The notes beneath the pieces were generated by a model. It made no database searches. It saw only the letters and a program-made list of their open reading frames with translations, and was not told the DNA's origin. A DNA stretch of 64,000 nucleotides from VRUE01 sp963753585 (GTDB lineage Bacteria > Actinomycetota > Thermoleophilia > Solirubrobacterales > 70-9), in contig CAVWCU010000001.1 of NCBI GenBank assembly GCA_963753585.1, forward strand, positions 186,001 through 250,000, in the 5' to 3' direction. Shown one piece after another: positions 18,636 through 28,200 of the stretch (positions within the stretch are counted from its first letter, which is position 1; every line of letters starts with the position of its first letter). The position numbers and the translations under genes were made by a program.

Positions 18636-19019
18636 ATGGACTCCGACCGCTCGGTGGGCGAAGTTCTGGCGGCGATCACCGACGGCCTGGTCGCCCTCCA
18701 CACCCGCTCCTACGGCAAGGGCCCCACCTCGGCCAAGACCTATTACATGGGCGACGCGGTCGTCACCTTCCTCTGGGACGGCTTCACCAAGGTCGAGGAG
18801 ACCCTGATCGCCACCGGGCGGGGAGAGACGGTCGCGCTCCTGCGGCGCAGCCTCCAGGCGGCGATGGAGGAGGAGTTCACCGCGGTCGTCGAGGAGGCCA
18901 CCGGCCGTCGCGTCATCGCCTTTCTCAGCCAGGTCCACATGGACCCCAAGATGGCGGCCGACATCTTCCTGCTGGCGCCGCAGGCGGGAGCGCCTGCGGC
19001 CGGGGGCGACTCTCGATAA
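18636..19019 (+). CDS. DUF2294 family protein (third of three)
   Basis: 127 aa, the most canonical DUF2294 member here: S-Y-G-K-G-P-T-S-A-K-T-Y near residue 27, T-K-V-E-E-T-L near 50, G-R-R-V-I-A-F-L-S-Q-V-H near 90 and a final D-I-F-L-L-A-P. There is no Shine-Dalgarno site. A TAGGGT box 9 nt upstream suggests leaderless translation. A 21-bp perfect inverted repeat overlaps that promoter, so tight control, perhaps by autorepression, is possible. It is the last gene before the long leader of cassette B. Biochemical role unknown. Confidence 0.8.
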   Translation: MDSDRSVGEVLAAITDGLVALHTRSYGKGPTSAKTYYMGDAVVTFLWDGFTKVEETLIATGRGETVALLRRSLQAAMEEEFTAVVEEATGRRVIAFLSQVHMDPKMAADIFLLAPQAGAPAAGGDSR

Positions 19020-19072
19020 ACGCCTATATCCAGCGCAAAAGTGGCTGATTTACAGGGGAAAGGAACTTTCCC

Positions 19073-19101
19073 TTGACAAAAGAAACACAAGTATCTACTC
19101 T
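19073..19101 (+). promoter_or_regulatory. Sigma-70 type promoter of cassette B
   Basis: TTGACA at 19073-19078, 17-nt spacer, TACTCT at 19096-19101. It has the strongest -35 match in the window. Confidence 0.65.
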
Positions 19102-19113
19102 CCCGGCCGGGTC

Positions 19114-19129
19114 GATAAACACGTTTATC
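19114..19129. promoter_or_regulatory. Probable operator
   Basis: GATAAAC-AC-GTTTATC, 7-bp arms with a 2-nt spacer, just downstream of the expected transcription start. A half copy (CGATAAAC) overlaps the end of the DUF2294 gene at about 19013-19020. The position would suit a repressor; the binding protein is unknown. Confidence 0.5.
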
Positions 19130-19537
19130 CACCCTTGAAGTAGGCACTCTCCTAGCCAAGGACGCGCGAGATCTCGCCTCCAGGGCACCGGGGAAGGTCA
19201 CCGAAAGGACCGTCGCCCTAGCCAGGGTTCCCACGCCAAGTAGCGCGGGAACGGGAAGGGCCCGGTCAACAGGGACCTTCACGGAGAGGAGACAGCTGGT
19301 GGGAAGCGCGGTTTTTGCACTGTCGCGGGGATCGACTCGCGACGTCTCCGGTGCGCCGGTATCGGCCGCCGAACGCAGCGCTTTCACCGACTCCTCCGAG
19401 CGGCGGTCCCAACACGATTTTCCTCACCTCCGGATGGGGATGGGTTCCCGATCCGGCCGTTGTCAATCAGGGAAATCGAGTCGCCCAAAGGCCGCCGGAA
19501 GCGGCTTGGCAGGGGCTCGGGAACAAGGAGAGAGCAC

Positions 19538-21775
19538 GTGAGAGGCACCTCGAAGGCACCGCCTTCCAGATCGAAATCGAAGATTCTGAAACGGCTGCGC
19601 ACGCGATTCGGCGTCCCCGCAGCCCTGATCGCGGTGGCGGTCCTGGCCTTGCCGGGCAGCGCGCCGGCGGCTCTCGGTGACCAAGAAGAATTCATCGCAC
19701 CGACCCAGCCGACGAAACCGCTCACGCTCGTCGAGGGCCCCGACGGCAACCTCTGGTACACCAACGACGACATCTCGACCAAAAAAATCGGCAAAGTCAC
19801 TCCTTCCGGCGAAGTGACCGAGTACACCCCCGGCCTCACCGGCGCTGCGCACAGCATCACCTCCGGGCCGGAAGGCAAGCTCTGGTTCACCGAGAAAGTC
19901 GCCAAAAAAATCGGCTTCATCAACACTTCCGGGGCCGGCCTCACGGAGTGCTCGGTGGCAGGCGAACCGGAGTACATCGTCGCGGCCGAAGGCAACCTCT
20001 GGTTCACCGTCGCCCCGACCCCCACGACCAGGAAAATCTTCAAAATGACCCCCGGCTGTAGCGTCACCGAATTCAGCCCCGGCGTCACCTCCGGCTACAA
20101 CACTGGTTCCCTCGCCACCACGATCATCACCTGCGGTGGCAACCTCTACTTCGGCGACGTCGGCCTGACCAAAGCGATCGGCAAGATCACGCTGCCCGCT
20201 GAGACGTTCACCGAGTTCACGGTCAACGCCGGCACCGGTAACAACCGGCCTCAGTCGCTCGCCTGCGGCTCCGACGGAAGGGTCTGGTTCGCGGCTCAGA
20301 ACACGACGGCACCGACAGAAGAAAGGATCGGCGCCATCACCTCCGAAGGCGTCCCGGCCTACTACAACACCGGGTTGGGCGGTCTCGGGGTCGGGGCTAG
20401 CTTCACCGGGTTCGCCACCGGCGCCGACGGCAACGTCTGGGCCAAGGAAACGGCCACCCAGAACGAGAGGCAGCTAATCAAAATCCAAGCCGGCGCAGAA
20501 GACCTCGGCGGCACATACAAACTCAAATTCGGAGGCGAAGAAACTGCACCGATTGAATTTAATGCCTCGGCTGCGGTCATCGAAGAAAAACTGGGAGCCC
20601 TTTCGTCCATCGGCGGCATTGCCAACGTCAAAGGCATTGAAATCCCGGGCGGTAATGGCGCGCTTCAAGAACGAGTAGTCGAATTCGAAGGCAAATTCGC
20701 TCGTACCAACGTTTCCACGATGGAATGCATAAGCGCACTCACGGGCACCACACCGTCTTGCTCAATCACACAGACCGTTGTGGCAGTTCCCCAGAGGCTC
20801 TACCGCTTCAAAACGGACGGGACGTTCACCGTCTTCCCGCTGGAACCGCGAACGCTGTCGGTGACACCGACGACGCTCGGCAAAATGGGCACTCTCGTAC
20901 CGGGTCCCGACAACAACCTCTGGTTCACGACCGCGGGTGACGTGCCCTTCCCCGCGACCCCGGCGATCGGCAGGTTCGACCTGGCGGTCGTTGAAGGCCC
21001 CGAACTAACCATCACCAAAGAAGGCACCGGCGACGGCACGGTCGTCTCGAGCCCCGCGGGGATCGAATGCGGCGGCACCTGCTCAGCCAAATTCGCCGAA
21101 AACACCCAAGTCACCCTGACCGCCTCCCCCGACTCCGAATCCCTCTTCGTCAGCTGGAAAGGCTGCGAATCGGGCGGAGCCCAGGGGCGCCAGTGCAAAG
21201 TGACGATGGACGCCGCCAAGACGGTCAAAGCCAAGTTCGAACCGGCCAACGACGTAACCGTGGAAAAGGCGGGCGACGGCACCGGCTCGATCAGCGGCGT
21301 CACCTGCGGCAATACCTGCACCGAGGCCACCGCCGCCTTCCTGGCGTCCAAAACGGTGATCCTCAAAGCCAAGCCGTATGTGAAGAACTCCGAATTCGTC
21401 GGCTGGAGCGCCAGCCCGGCCAGCTGCACGCTCCCCGAAGGCCCCAAAGGACCGTGCACGCTGTCGGGTCTGACCGAAGACCAGACGGTCGAGGCCGAGT
21501 TCGCCGAACTCGATAGAGAAACGCTCACCGTGGCCAAGTCCGGCAACGGCCAGGGCACCGTGAAGAGCAGCCCGGCGGGGATCAACTGCAGCTACACCTG
21601 CAGCTCCAACTCCGCCTACTTCTACAAAGGCACCACGGTCACCCTGACTGCCACCGTGCAGGCGGGCAAAGGCTCGACCCTCGGCAACTGGGGCGGAGCC
21701 TGCTCCGGCACCGCGGCGACGCCCTGCGTCGTGACCATGAGCGAAGCCAAAGAAGTCACGGTCGGATTCAACTAG
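19538..21775 (+). CDS. Secreted Vgb/NHL propeller protein with InlB-like repeats (cassette B gene 1)
   Basis: 745 aa. GTG 19538 is chosen because AAGGAGA at 19525-19531 lies 6 nt upstream; a TTG at 19460 is further out and lacks a site. A hydrophobic signal segment occupies residues about 25-45. Residues about 46-320 contain repeated G-P-D-G-N-L-W-Y/F-T strands like virginiamycin B lyase propellers, but no lyase function should be assumed. Residues about 327-417 hold one AGTYKL/APIEFNA-type module with a noticeably lower GC content. From about 488 there are three InlB-type repeats. The last 814 bases are nearly identical to the window's first gene. It is the first gene of cassette B, behind its own promoter and long leader. 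Confidence 0.86.
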   Translation: MRGTSKAPPSRSKSKILKRLRTRFGVPAALIAVAVLALPGSAPAALGDQEEFIAPTQPTKPLTLVEGPDGNLWYTNDDISTKKIGKVTPSGEVTEYTPGLTGAAHSITSGPEGKLWFTEKVAKKIGFINTSGAGLTECSVAGEPEYIVAAEGNLWFTVAPTPTTRKIFKMTPGCSVTEFSPGVTSGYNTGSLATTIITCGGNLYFGDVGLTKAIGKITLPAETFTEFTVNAGTGNNRPQSLACGSDGRVWFAAQNTTAPTEERIGAITSEGVPAYYNTGLGGLGVGASFTGFATGADGNVWAKETATQNERQLIKIQAGAEDLGGTYKLKFGGEETAPIEFNASAAVIEEKLGALSSIGGIANVKGIEIPGGNGALQERVVEFEGKFARTNVSTMECISALTGTTPSCSITQTVVAVPQRLYRFKTDGTFTVFPLEPRTLSVTPTTLGKMGTLVPGPDNNLWFTTAGDVPFPATPAIGRFDLAVVEGPELTITKEGTGDGTVVSSPAGIECGGTCSAKFAENTQVTLTASPDSESLFVSWKGCESGGAQGRQCKVTMDAAKTVKAKFEPANDVTVEKAGDGTGSISGVTCGNTCTEATAAFLASKTVILKAKPYVKNSEFVGWSASPASCTLPEGPKGPCTLSGLTEDQTVEAEFAELDRETLTVAKSGNGQGTVKSSPAGINCSYTCSSNSAYFYKGTTVTLTATVQAGKGSTLGNWGGACSGTAATPCVVTMSEAKEVTVGFN

Positions 21776-21815
21776 GGGGCGATAGCTACTAACGCCACCT
21801 AGAAGCAAGGCCAAG

Positions 21816-21843
21816 GCCCCGGGAGCCAACCGGCTCCCGGGGC
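21816..21843 (+). terminator. 12-bp perfect hairpin after cassette B gene 1
   Basis: Stem 21816-21827/21832-21843 with loop AACC, the same sequence as 864-891. No T tract. Confidence 0.55.
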
Positions 21844-21897
21844 AGCGGCCTCCAAGGGCACCAAGACACACAGGGACTACAGGGGGGAACGAGAGAG

Positions 21898-24800
21898 ATG
21901 GGACGAAGCAAAGGCCACCGAAGAAGCGCAAAGGCAGCGCTCCTTGCCCTCGCCACTTCCCTTCTCCTCCTCGCACTAGCCGCCCCCGCGCAGGCCGACC
22001 CCCCGGCCCACACCCGCGCCAAAGCCCTCGACGTCCCCAACCTCAACCACGCCTGCGGCGCAGCCGCAGACAAACAAGGCGACCTCTACGCCTCCTCCGC
22101 CGGCGAGTCCAAAGTCAAGGTCTACGACGCCGCCGACCACACCACCCCGATCGCCGAGATCGCCAACGCCAACACCCCCTGCGCCCTGGCGGTGACCACG
22201 ACCGGCGCCCTCTACGTCTCCGAGCAGGCCACCGGCAACGTAGTCCGCTACAAACCCACCGCCTTCCCCCTCGAAGCAACCCCGATCTACGGCCCCGCCG
22301 AACCGATCCACACAGACGGCGACGCCGAGGGCATCGCCACAGACCCCTTCGACAACCGCCTCTTCGTTGCCGCCGGCGACCGCATAGCGCTCTACAAAGC
22401 CGACGGCACCCTCGAAAAAGCCGACCTCCTCGAAGGCCAGCTGACCGAAGCCACCGGCGTAGCCCCCTACACCAACCCCAACGTGGAAGCCGTCGCCAAA
22501 CTGCGGCTCAACCTCGCCGTCGCCGACGGCGCCGGCGACGAGCTCGAGATCTACAGCGGCTCCTCGAGCACGCTCAGCCTCAAACTGCGCAAGACGGTCA
22601 CCGGGGTCGACCACGACGACAACCCCGGCACCGCCGAGCAGGAATTCAGCTTCGGCACGGCCGGCGCCTACCTCGCCGCCGACCGCGGCAACGAAAACAC
22701 CGCCGACGGCAAATGCATCCAGGTCCAGGTCGGCGGCCAGGACCAGGCCTGCACGCAGGGTCACTTCTTCCTCCACGACGCCGGCAACGAAGCGATCGAC
22801 GAGTTCGGCGCCAGCGGCGAGTTCTTCGCCCAGCTGACCAGCTCCGCGCTCGAAGACGCCGAGCCGACCCAGGTCGCGGTCGAGCGCTCCGGCGGGGCAA
22901 ACGACGGCACCCTCTACGCCGGCTCCGGCTCAGGCGCCGGAGCCTCGCTGCTCGCCTTCGCCCCCGTGTTCGAGCCCTCGCGCCAGTCGCTGCCCGCACC
23001 ATTCTCCAAAGTCCTGGCGAGCGCCAGGGCCGTGGCCGTCGACTGCGAGGGCTTCGTCTACGTCGCCGCCGGGACGCTGGTCCGCGTCTACTCCCCGGCG
23101 GGGGCCGAAGTGGTCAACTTCGAAGTGCCCAGCACCACCCTCGACCTCGCCGCCGACTGCAGCGGCAACGTCTACGTGGTCAACCTCGCCGCGACGGAAA
23201 TGACCTACTACCCGCCCTCCTCCTACCCGCCGAGCGGCTCCACCACCTACACCCGCCACACACCGGCGCTGGTCACCGCCTCGGGCCTGTCGGGGGTGGC
23301 GGTCAACCCCGCCAACGAACACGCCTTCGTCGTCGGCGGTTTCGCCTTCACCCCGATCATCAAAGAGTTCGCTCCGCCCTCAGAAAGCTCGAAAGTAGAA
23401 GGGGAATGCGGCGCGGGCCTCGGGCTGACGAACTCCCGCCAGGACATAGACGTCTACGGCAAGAACGGCAACGTCTACGTGACGGCCAACGCCGCCGCCG
23501 GGATCCTCTACGTCCTCAAATGCGGCAAAGAAGCCAAAGACGCGGAACTGATCCGCGAAGTCAGGGAAGGCGGCGGCTGCGACAGCGGCGACACCGGCGG
23601 CTCCAACCCGAGGATCGCCATCAACCAGTCCAACGGCAACTTCGTCGAGTATGCCAACAACCAGCCCGGCGACGTGGCGCGCGAGTACGACGCCTTCGGC
23701 GCCTGCATTGCGCAGTTCGGCACCTTCGCCCCCAACGCCGTCGGCCTGCGGCTCGCGCTCGACAACAGCTGCGCCCTGCACAAACCGCCGCTGACCGAAG
23801 CCACGACGCCCACCTGCGCCGACACCTATCCCTCCAACGGCACCGCCTACGTCGCCAATGACTCCTCCAACAACACGGTCCAGCCCTTCGACGTGAACGC
23901 GTTCGGGCCGTTGGAGTATCCCGAAGTCGAGGTACCCCCCACCGAAGAATTCACCCTCAAAGTCAACAAAGGTGGCTCAGGCACCGGCACGGTCACCAGC
24001 TCCCCCTCGGGGATCAGCTGCGACCCGACCTGCGAGGCCGACTTCGAGGAAGACACCGAAGTCACCCTCACCGGCTCCCCCGGGGCCAACAGCAAAGCCG
24101 TCGTCTGGAGCGGCTGCGACTCGGTAATCAGCGAAAACAAATGCCTGGTGACGATGGATGCCGACATCGAAGTCACCGCCACCTTCGACCTCGAACAGCA
24201 CCAGCTCTCGGTCTCGAAGACGGGTAGCGGCACCGGCAAAGTCACCAGCTCACCCCCGGGCATCGATTGCGGCTCAGAATGCGATGAGCTCTACGAGCAC
24301 GGCACCGTGGTCACGCTCAGCGCCAGCCCCGACGCAGGCTCTGAATTCACCGGCTTCTCGGGAGCCTGCACCGGCGCAACCTGCGAAGTGACGATGACCG
24401 CAGCCAAATCGGTCACAGCCAACTTCGACGAAGAATCGACCACCCCCAAATTCCTCCTCTCAGTCGACGTCGAAGGCACCGGCTCAGGCACGGTAACGAG
24501 CGACAAAGGCCTGATCGTCTGCGACCCCGCCTGCACCGACGAATACGAGGAAGGCACCGTGGTCGTCCTCACCGCCACCCCCGACCCCGGCTCGATCTTC
24601 GTCAGCTGGCGCTACTGCGACACCGGAGGGGTTGCAGGGCGCAAATGCACGATCACGATGAGCAAAGCAAAAGCGGTCAAAGCCACCTTCACCACCACCC
24701 ATGACCTCGAGGTCTCAAAGGCCCCCGGATCGGGCCTGGGCAAGGTGCAGAGCTCCCCCGGAGGGATCCTCTGCCTGGCCACCTGCACAGAGACCTCGGC

Positions 24801-25209
24801 CGCCTTCAAAGAGGGCACCCAGGTCACGCTCAAACCGACCCCCTCCAAACACTTCCACTTCGTGCAATGGAGCGGGGACTGCACCGGCACCGACCCCGCT
24901 GGCTGCAAAGTGACGATGGGCGAGGACCATGAGGTCGAAGCCCTCTTCGCCGAAGACGCCAAGCACCTGCTCACCCTGAGCAAGTCAGGCGGCGGCCAGG
25001 GCACGGTGAAGTCCAAACCGACCTCGATCAACTGCGGCCTCACCTGCTCGACCCAGACCTCGTCCTTCTATGCGGGCGAAGTCGTCGAACTGACCTACAC
25101 GCTGGGCAAAGGATCCGAATTCGGAGGTTGGTCTGGGGCCTGCAGTGGCACCGGCGCCTGCGCGGTGACGATGAGCGAAGCAAAGGGAGTGACAGCCGAA
25201 TTCAAATAG
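21898..25209 (+). CDS. Secreted propeller protein with five InlB-like repeats (cassette B gene 2)
   Basis: 1103 aa. ATG 21898 follows AGGGGGGAACGAGAG. Signal peptide at 1-33 (AQA-DP). Propeller-like region to about residue 680, then five InlB-type repeats (683-1103) with conserved cysteine pairs. It parallels 948-4253 module by module. Bases 22507-23918 are almost identical to part of the next gene (27087-28501), while the flanking sequences differ, which marks a recent conversion or copying event. Exported and probably surface-associated; the ligand is unknown. Confidence 0.87.
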   Translation: MGRSKGHRRSAKAALLALATSLLLLALAAPAQADPPAHTRAKALDVPNLNHACGAAADKQGDLYASSAGESKVKVYDAADHTTPIAEIANANTPCALAVTTTGALYVSEQATGNVVRYKPTAFPLEATPIYGPAEPIHTDGDAEGIATDPFDNRLFVAAGDRIALYKADGTLEKADLLEGQLTEATGVAPYTNPNVEAVAKLRLNLAVADGAGDELEIYSGSSSTLSLKLRKTVTGVDHDDNPGTAEQEFSFGTAGAYLAADRGNENTADGKCIQVQVGGQDQACTQGHFFLHDAGNEAIDEFGASGEFFAQLTSSALEDAEPTQVAVERSGGANDGTLYAGSGSGAGASLLAFAPVFEPSRQSLPAPFSKVLASARAVAVDCEGFVYVAAGTLVRVYSPAGAEVVNFEVPSTTLDLAADCSGNVYVVNLAATEMTYYPPSSYPPSGSTTYTRHTPALVTASGLSGVAVNPANEHAFVVGGFAFTPIIKEFAPPSESSKVEGECGAGLGLTNSRQDIDVYGKNGNVYVTANAAAGILYVLKCGKEAKDAELIREVREGGGCDSGDTGGSNPRIAINQSNGNFVEYANNQPGDVAREYDAFGACIAQFGTFAPNAVGLRLALDNSCALHKPPLTEATTPTCADTYPSNGTAYVANDSSNNTVQPFDVNAFGPLEYPEVEVPPTEEFTLKVNKGGSGTGTVTSSPSGISCDPTCEADFEEDTEVTLTGSPGANSKAVVWSGCDSVISENKCLVTMDADIEVTATFDLEQHQLSVSKTGSGTGKVTSSPPGIDCGSECDELYEHGTVVTLSASPDAGSEFTGFSGACTGATCEVTMTAAKSVTANFDEESTTPKFLLSVDVEGTGSGTVTSDKGLIVCDPACTDEYEEGTVVVLTATPDPGSIFVSWRYCDTGGVAGRKCTITMSKAKAVKATFTTTHDLEVSKAPGSGLGKVQSSPGGILCLATCTETSAAFKEGTQVTLKPTPSKHFHFVQWSGDCTGTDPAGCKVTMGEDHEVEALFAEDAKHLLTLSKSGGGQGTVKSKPTSINCGLTCSTQTSSFYAGEVVELTYTLGKGSEFGGWSGACSGTGACAVTMSEAKGVTAEFK
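22507..23918 (+). repeat. Conversion tract, left member
   Basis: About 1.41 kb that matches 27087-28501 almost exactly. The visible difference is a one-codon indel with neighbouring changes near 23180-23190. Similarity falls off abruptly on both sides. Confidence 0.8.
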
Positions 25210-25289
25210 CGCAGCGAGGAACAGCAGCACCGTAAGCCGCCCCCCGGGGGGAGGGCGGGAAGACCAAGACCAGGGAGAGAAGGAAGCAA

Positions 25290-28200
25290 ATGGGACACGT
25301 AAAGACCAACGGGGGTAGGACAGCCCGAGCGATCCTCGGCCGCTGTGCGACCGCATTCCTCCTCATCTGTGCCTTTGCCTCCCCTTCGCTTGCCGCCCCC
25401 AACCACCCCCGCACCTCCGCCCACGACGTCCCCAACCTCAACAAGGCCTGCGGCGCAGCCGCAGACAAACAAGGCGACCTCTACGCCTCCTCGACCGGCG
25501 AGGGCAAAGTCAAGGTCTTCGACACCGCGAACCACACAACCCCGATCGCGGAAATCGCCAACGCCAACGCCCCCTGCGCCCTCGCGGTCAACTCCAAAGG
25601 CAACCTCCTGGTCTCCGAGCGCGCCACCGGCGAAGTCGTCAGCTACACCCCCGACGCCTACCCCCTAACCGCCGCCCCCGTCTACGGCGCCCGCCAGATC
25701 ATCGACGCCTCCGGCGACGCCGAGGGCATCTCCGTCGACCCCTTCGACGACCGCCTCTACGTCGCCGAGGACGACCACGTCGCCGTCTACACCCGCAGCG
25801 AGGTGCAGAGCGTCGGCACGACCGGCAGCGGGGGCAGCTTCAAGCTGCGCTTCGAAGGGGCCGAAACCGCTCCGATCGCCTTCAACGCCTCCGCCGCCGA
25901 AGTGCAGGCGGCACTCGAGGCGCTCGCCACCATCGACCCCGGCGAGGTCGCGGTGAGCGGCAGCTACACGATCTCCTTCCTCGGTGCTCTCGCCTACATC
26001 GACGTGCCCCAGGTGGAAGGCGTCTCCTCGTTGACCGGCAGCGAGAAACAGAAACTCACGATCCAAGCCAGCGCCGGCACCTACAAACTCAGCTTCGAAG
26101 GAGAAGAAACCGCCGCGATCGCCTTCAACGCCTCCGCCGCCGCAGTGCAGGCGGCGCTCGAGGCGCTTGGCAAACTCGCCCCCGGCGACGTCGCGGTATC
26201 GGGTGGCCCTGGCGACGCGGGCGGGACCACCCCCTACGAACTCGCCTTCGGCGGCGCCTACGCCGACGCCAACGTCAACGAACTGTCTGCCGACGCGAGC
26301 GGGCTCGCCGGTGGAACTGCGAGCCTAAGCACTACGAGCGAGGGTGCGGGCATGACAATCTTGCCCTCCGCGAGCTCGGGGGGGTTGGGCACCGACGAGG
26401 TCCAGCAGCTTGCCCTGGGAGGCACCGGCGGCACCTACAAACTCAGCTTCGAAGGAGAAGAAACCGCTCCGATCGCCTTCAACGCCTCCGCCGCCGCAGT
26501 GCAGGCGGCGCTCGAGGCGCTTGGCAAACTCGCCCCCGGCGACGTCGCGGTCGGCGCCAGCGGCTTCGGCGGCTTCCAGACCTACCGGGTCGGCTTCGGC
26601 GGCGCCTATGCCGCCACCGACGTTCCCCAGCTCAATGCCGTATCCACAGCGCTCTCGCCCAGCGAGACCCAGAGAGTGACGGTCAAAGCCAGCGCCGGCA
26701 CCTACAAACTCACCTTCGAAGCAGAAGAAACCACCCCGATCGCCTTCAACGCCTCCGCCGCCGAAGTGCAGGCGGCACTCGAGGCGCTCGGCAAACTCGC
26801 CCCCGGCGACGTCGCGGTATCGGGCGGCCCCGGCGACGCGGGCGGGACCAGCCCCTACGAAGTCGCTTTCGGCGGCGCCTACGCCGGGCGCGACCTCGCG
26901 CAGATGACGAGCAGCGCCAGCGGCCTAGCCGGCGGCTCCGCGAGTGTGACAACGAGGGTCCAGGGGGCGATCGGGGTGAGCACGGCCACGGCAGGCTGGA
27001 ACGGCCACGCCCTCGAAGGCACGCTCGCCGAAGCCACCGGCGTAGCCGCCTACACCAACCCCAACGCCCTGGGGGCGAGCCTGAAACTCAACCTCGCCGT
27101 CGCCGACGGCGCCGGCGACGAGCTCGAGATCTACAGCGGCTCCTCGAGCACGCTCAGCCTCAAACTGCGCAAGACGGTCACCGGGGTCGACCACGACGAC
27201 AACCCCGGCACCGCCGAGCAGGAATTCAGCTTCGGCACGGCCGGCGCCTACCTCGCCGCCGACCGCGGCAACGAAAACACCGCCGACGGCAAATGCATCC
27301 AGGTCCAGGTCGGCGGCCAGGACCAGGCCTGCACGCAGGGTCACTTCTTCCTCCACGACGCCGGCAACGAAGCGATCGACGAGTTCGGCGCCAGCGGCGA
27401 GTTCTTCGCCCAGCTGACCAGCTCCGCGCTCGAAGACGCCGAGCCGACCCAGGTCGCGGTCGAGCGCTCCGGCGGGGCAAACGACGGCACCCTCTACGCC
27501 GGCTCCGGCTCAGGCGCCGGAGCCTCGCTGCTCGCCTTCGCCCCCGTGTTCGAGCCCTCGCGCCAGTCGCTGCCCGCACCATTCTCCAAAGTCCTGGCGA
27601 GCGCCAGGGCCGTGGCCGTCGACTGCGAGGGCTTCGTCTACGTCGCCGCCGGGACGCTGGTCCGCGTCTACTCCCCGGCGGGGGCCGAAGTGGTCAACTT
27701 CGAAGTGCCCAGCACCACCCTCGACCTCGCCGCCGACTGCAGCGGCAACGTCTACGTGGTGAACTTCCCCGCCGCGACGGAAATGACCTACTACCCGCCC
27801 TCCTCCTACCCGCCGAGCGGCTCCACCACCTACACCCGCCACACACCGGCGCTGGTCACCGCCTCGGGCCTGTCGGGGGTGGCGGTCAACCCCGCCAACG
27901 AACACGCCTTCGTCGTCGGCGGTTTCGCCTTCACCCCGATCATCAAAGAGTTCGCTCCGCCCTCAGAAAGCTCGAAAGTAGAAGGGGAATGCGGCGCGGG
28001 CCTCGGGCTGACGAACTCCCGCCAGGACATAGACGTCTACGGCAAGAACGGCAACGTCTACGTGACGGCCAACGCCGCCGCCGGGATCCTCTACGTCCTC
28101 AAATGCGGCAAAGAAGCCAAAGACGCGGAACTGATCCGCGAAGTCAGGGAAGGCGGCGGCTGCGACAGCGGCGACACCGGCGGCTCCAACCCGAGGATCG

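Larger units (their letters stand above)
19020..19537 (+). promoter_or_regulatory. Promoter and long leader of cassette B
   Basis: 518 bases without a convincing gene. From the promoter at 19073-19101, transcription would start near 19108, giving a leader of about 430 nt before the GTG at 19538. The leader holds several short complementary pairs, for example GTTCCC with GGGAAC near 19228-19254 and GGTC with GACC nearby, so it could fold into a structured regulatory RNA. I could not match it to a known riboswitch class. Confidence 0.5.

Noticed and set aside
19110..19537. A c-di-AMP (ydaO) or cobalamin riboswitch
   Set aside because: The conserved core sequences of these classes are not present; kept only as an unassigned structured leader.
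19538..20500. Virginiamycin B lyase enzyme
   Set aside because: Only the propeller strand pattern matches; no catalytic residues could be confirmed and the repeats downstream point to a surface protein.
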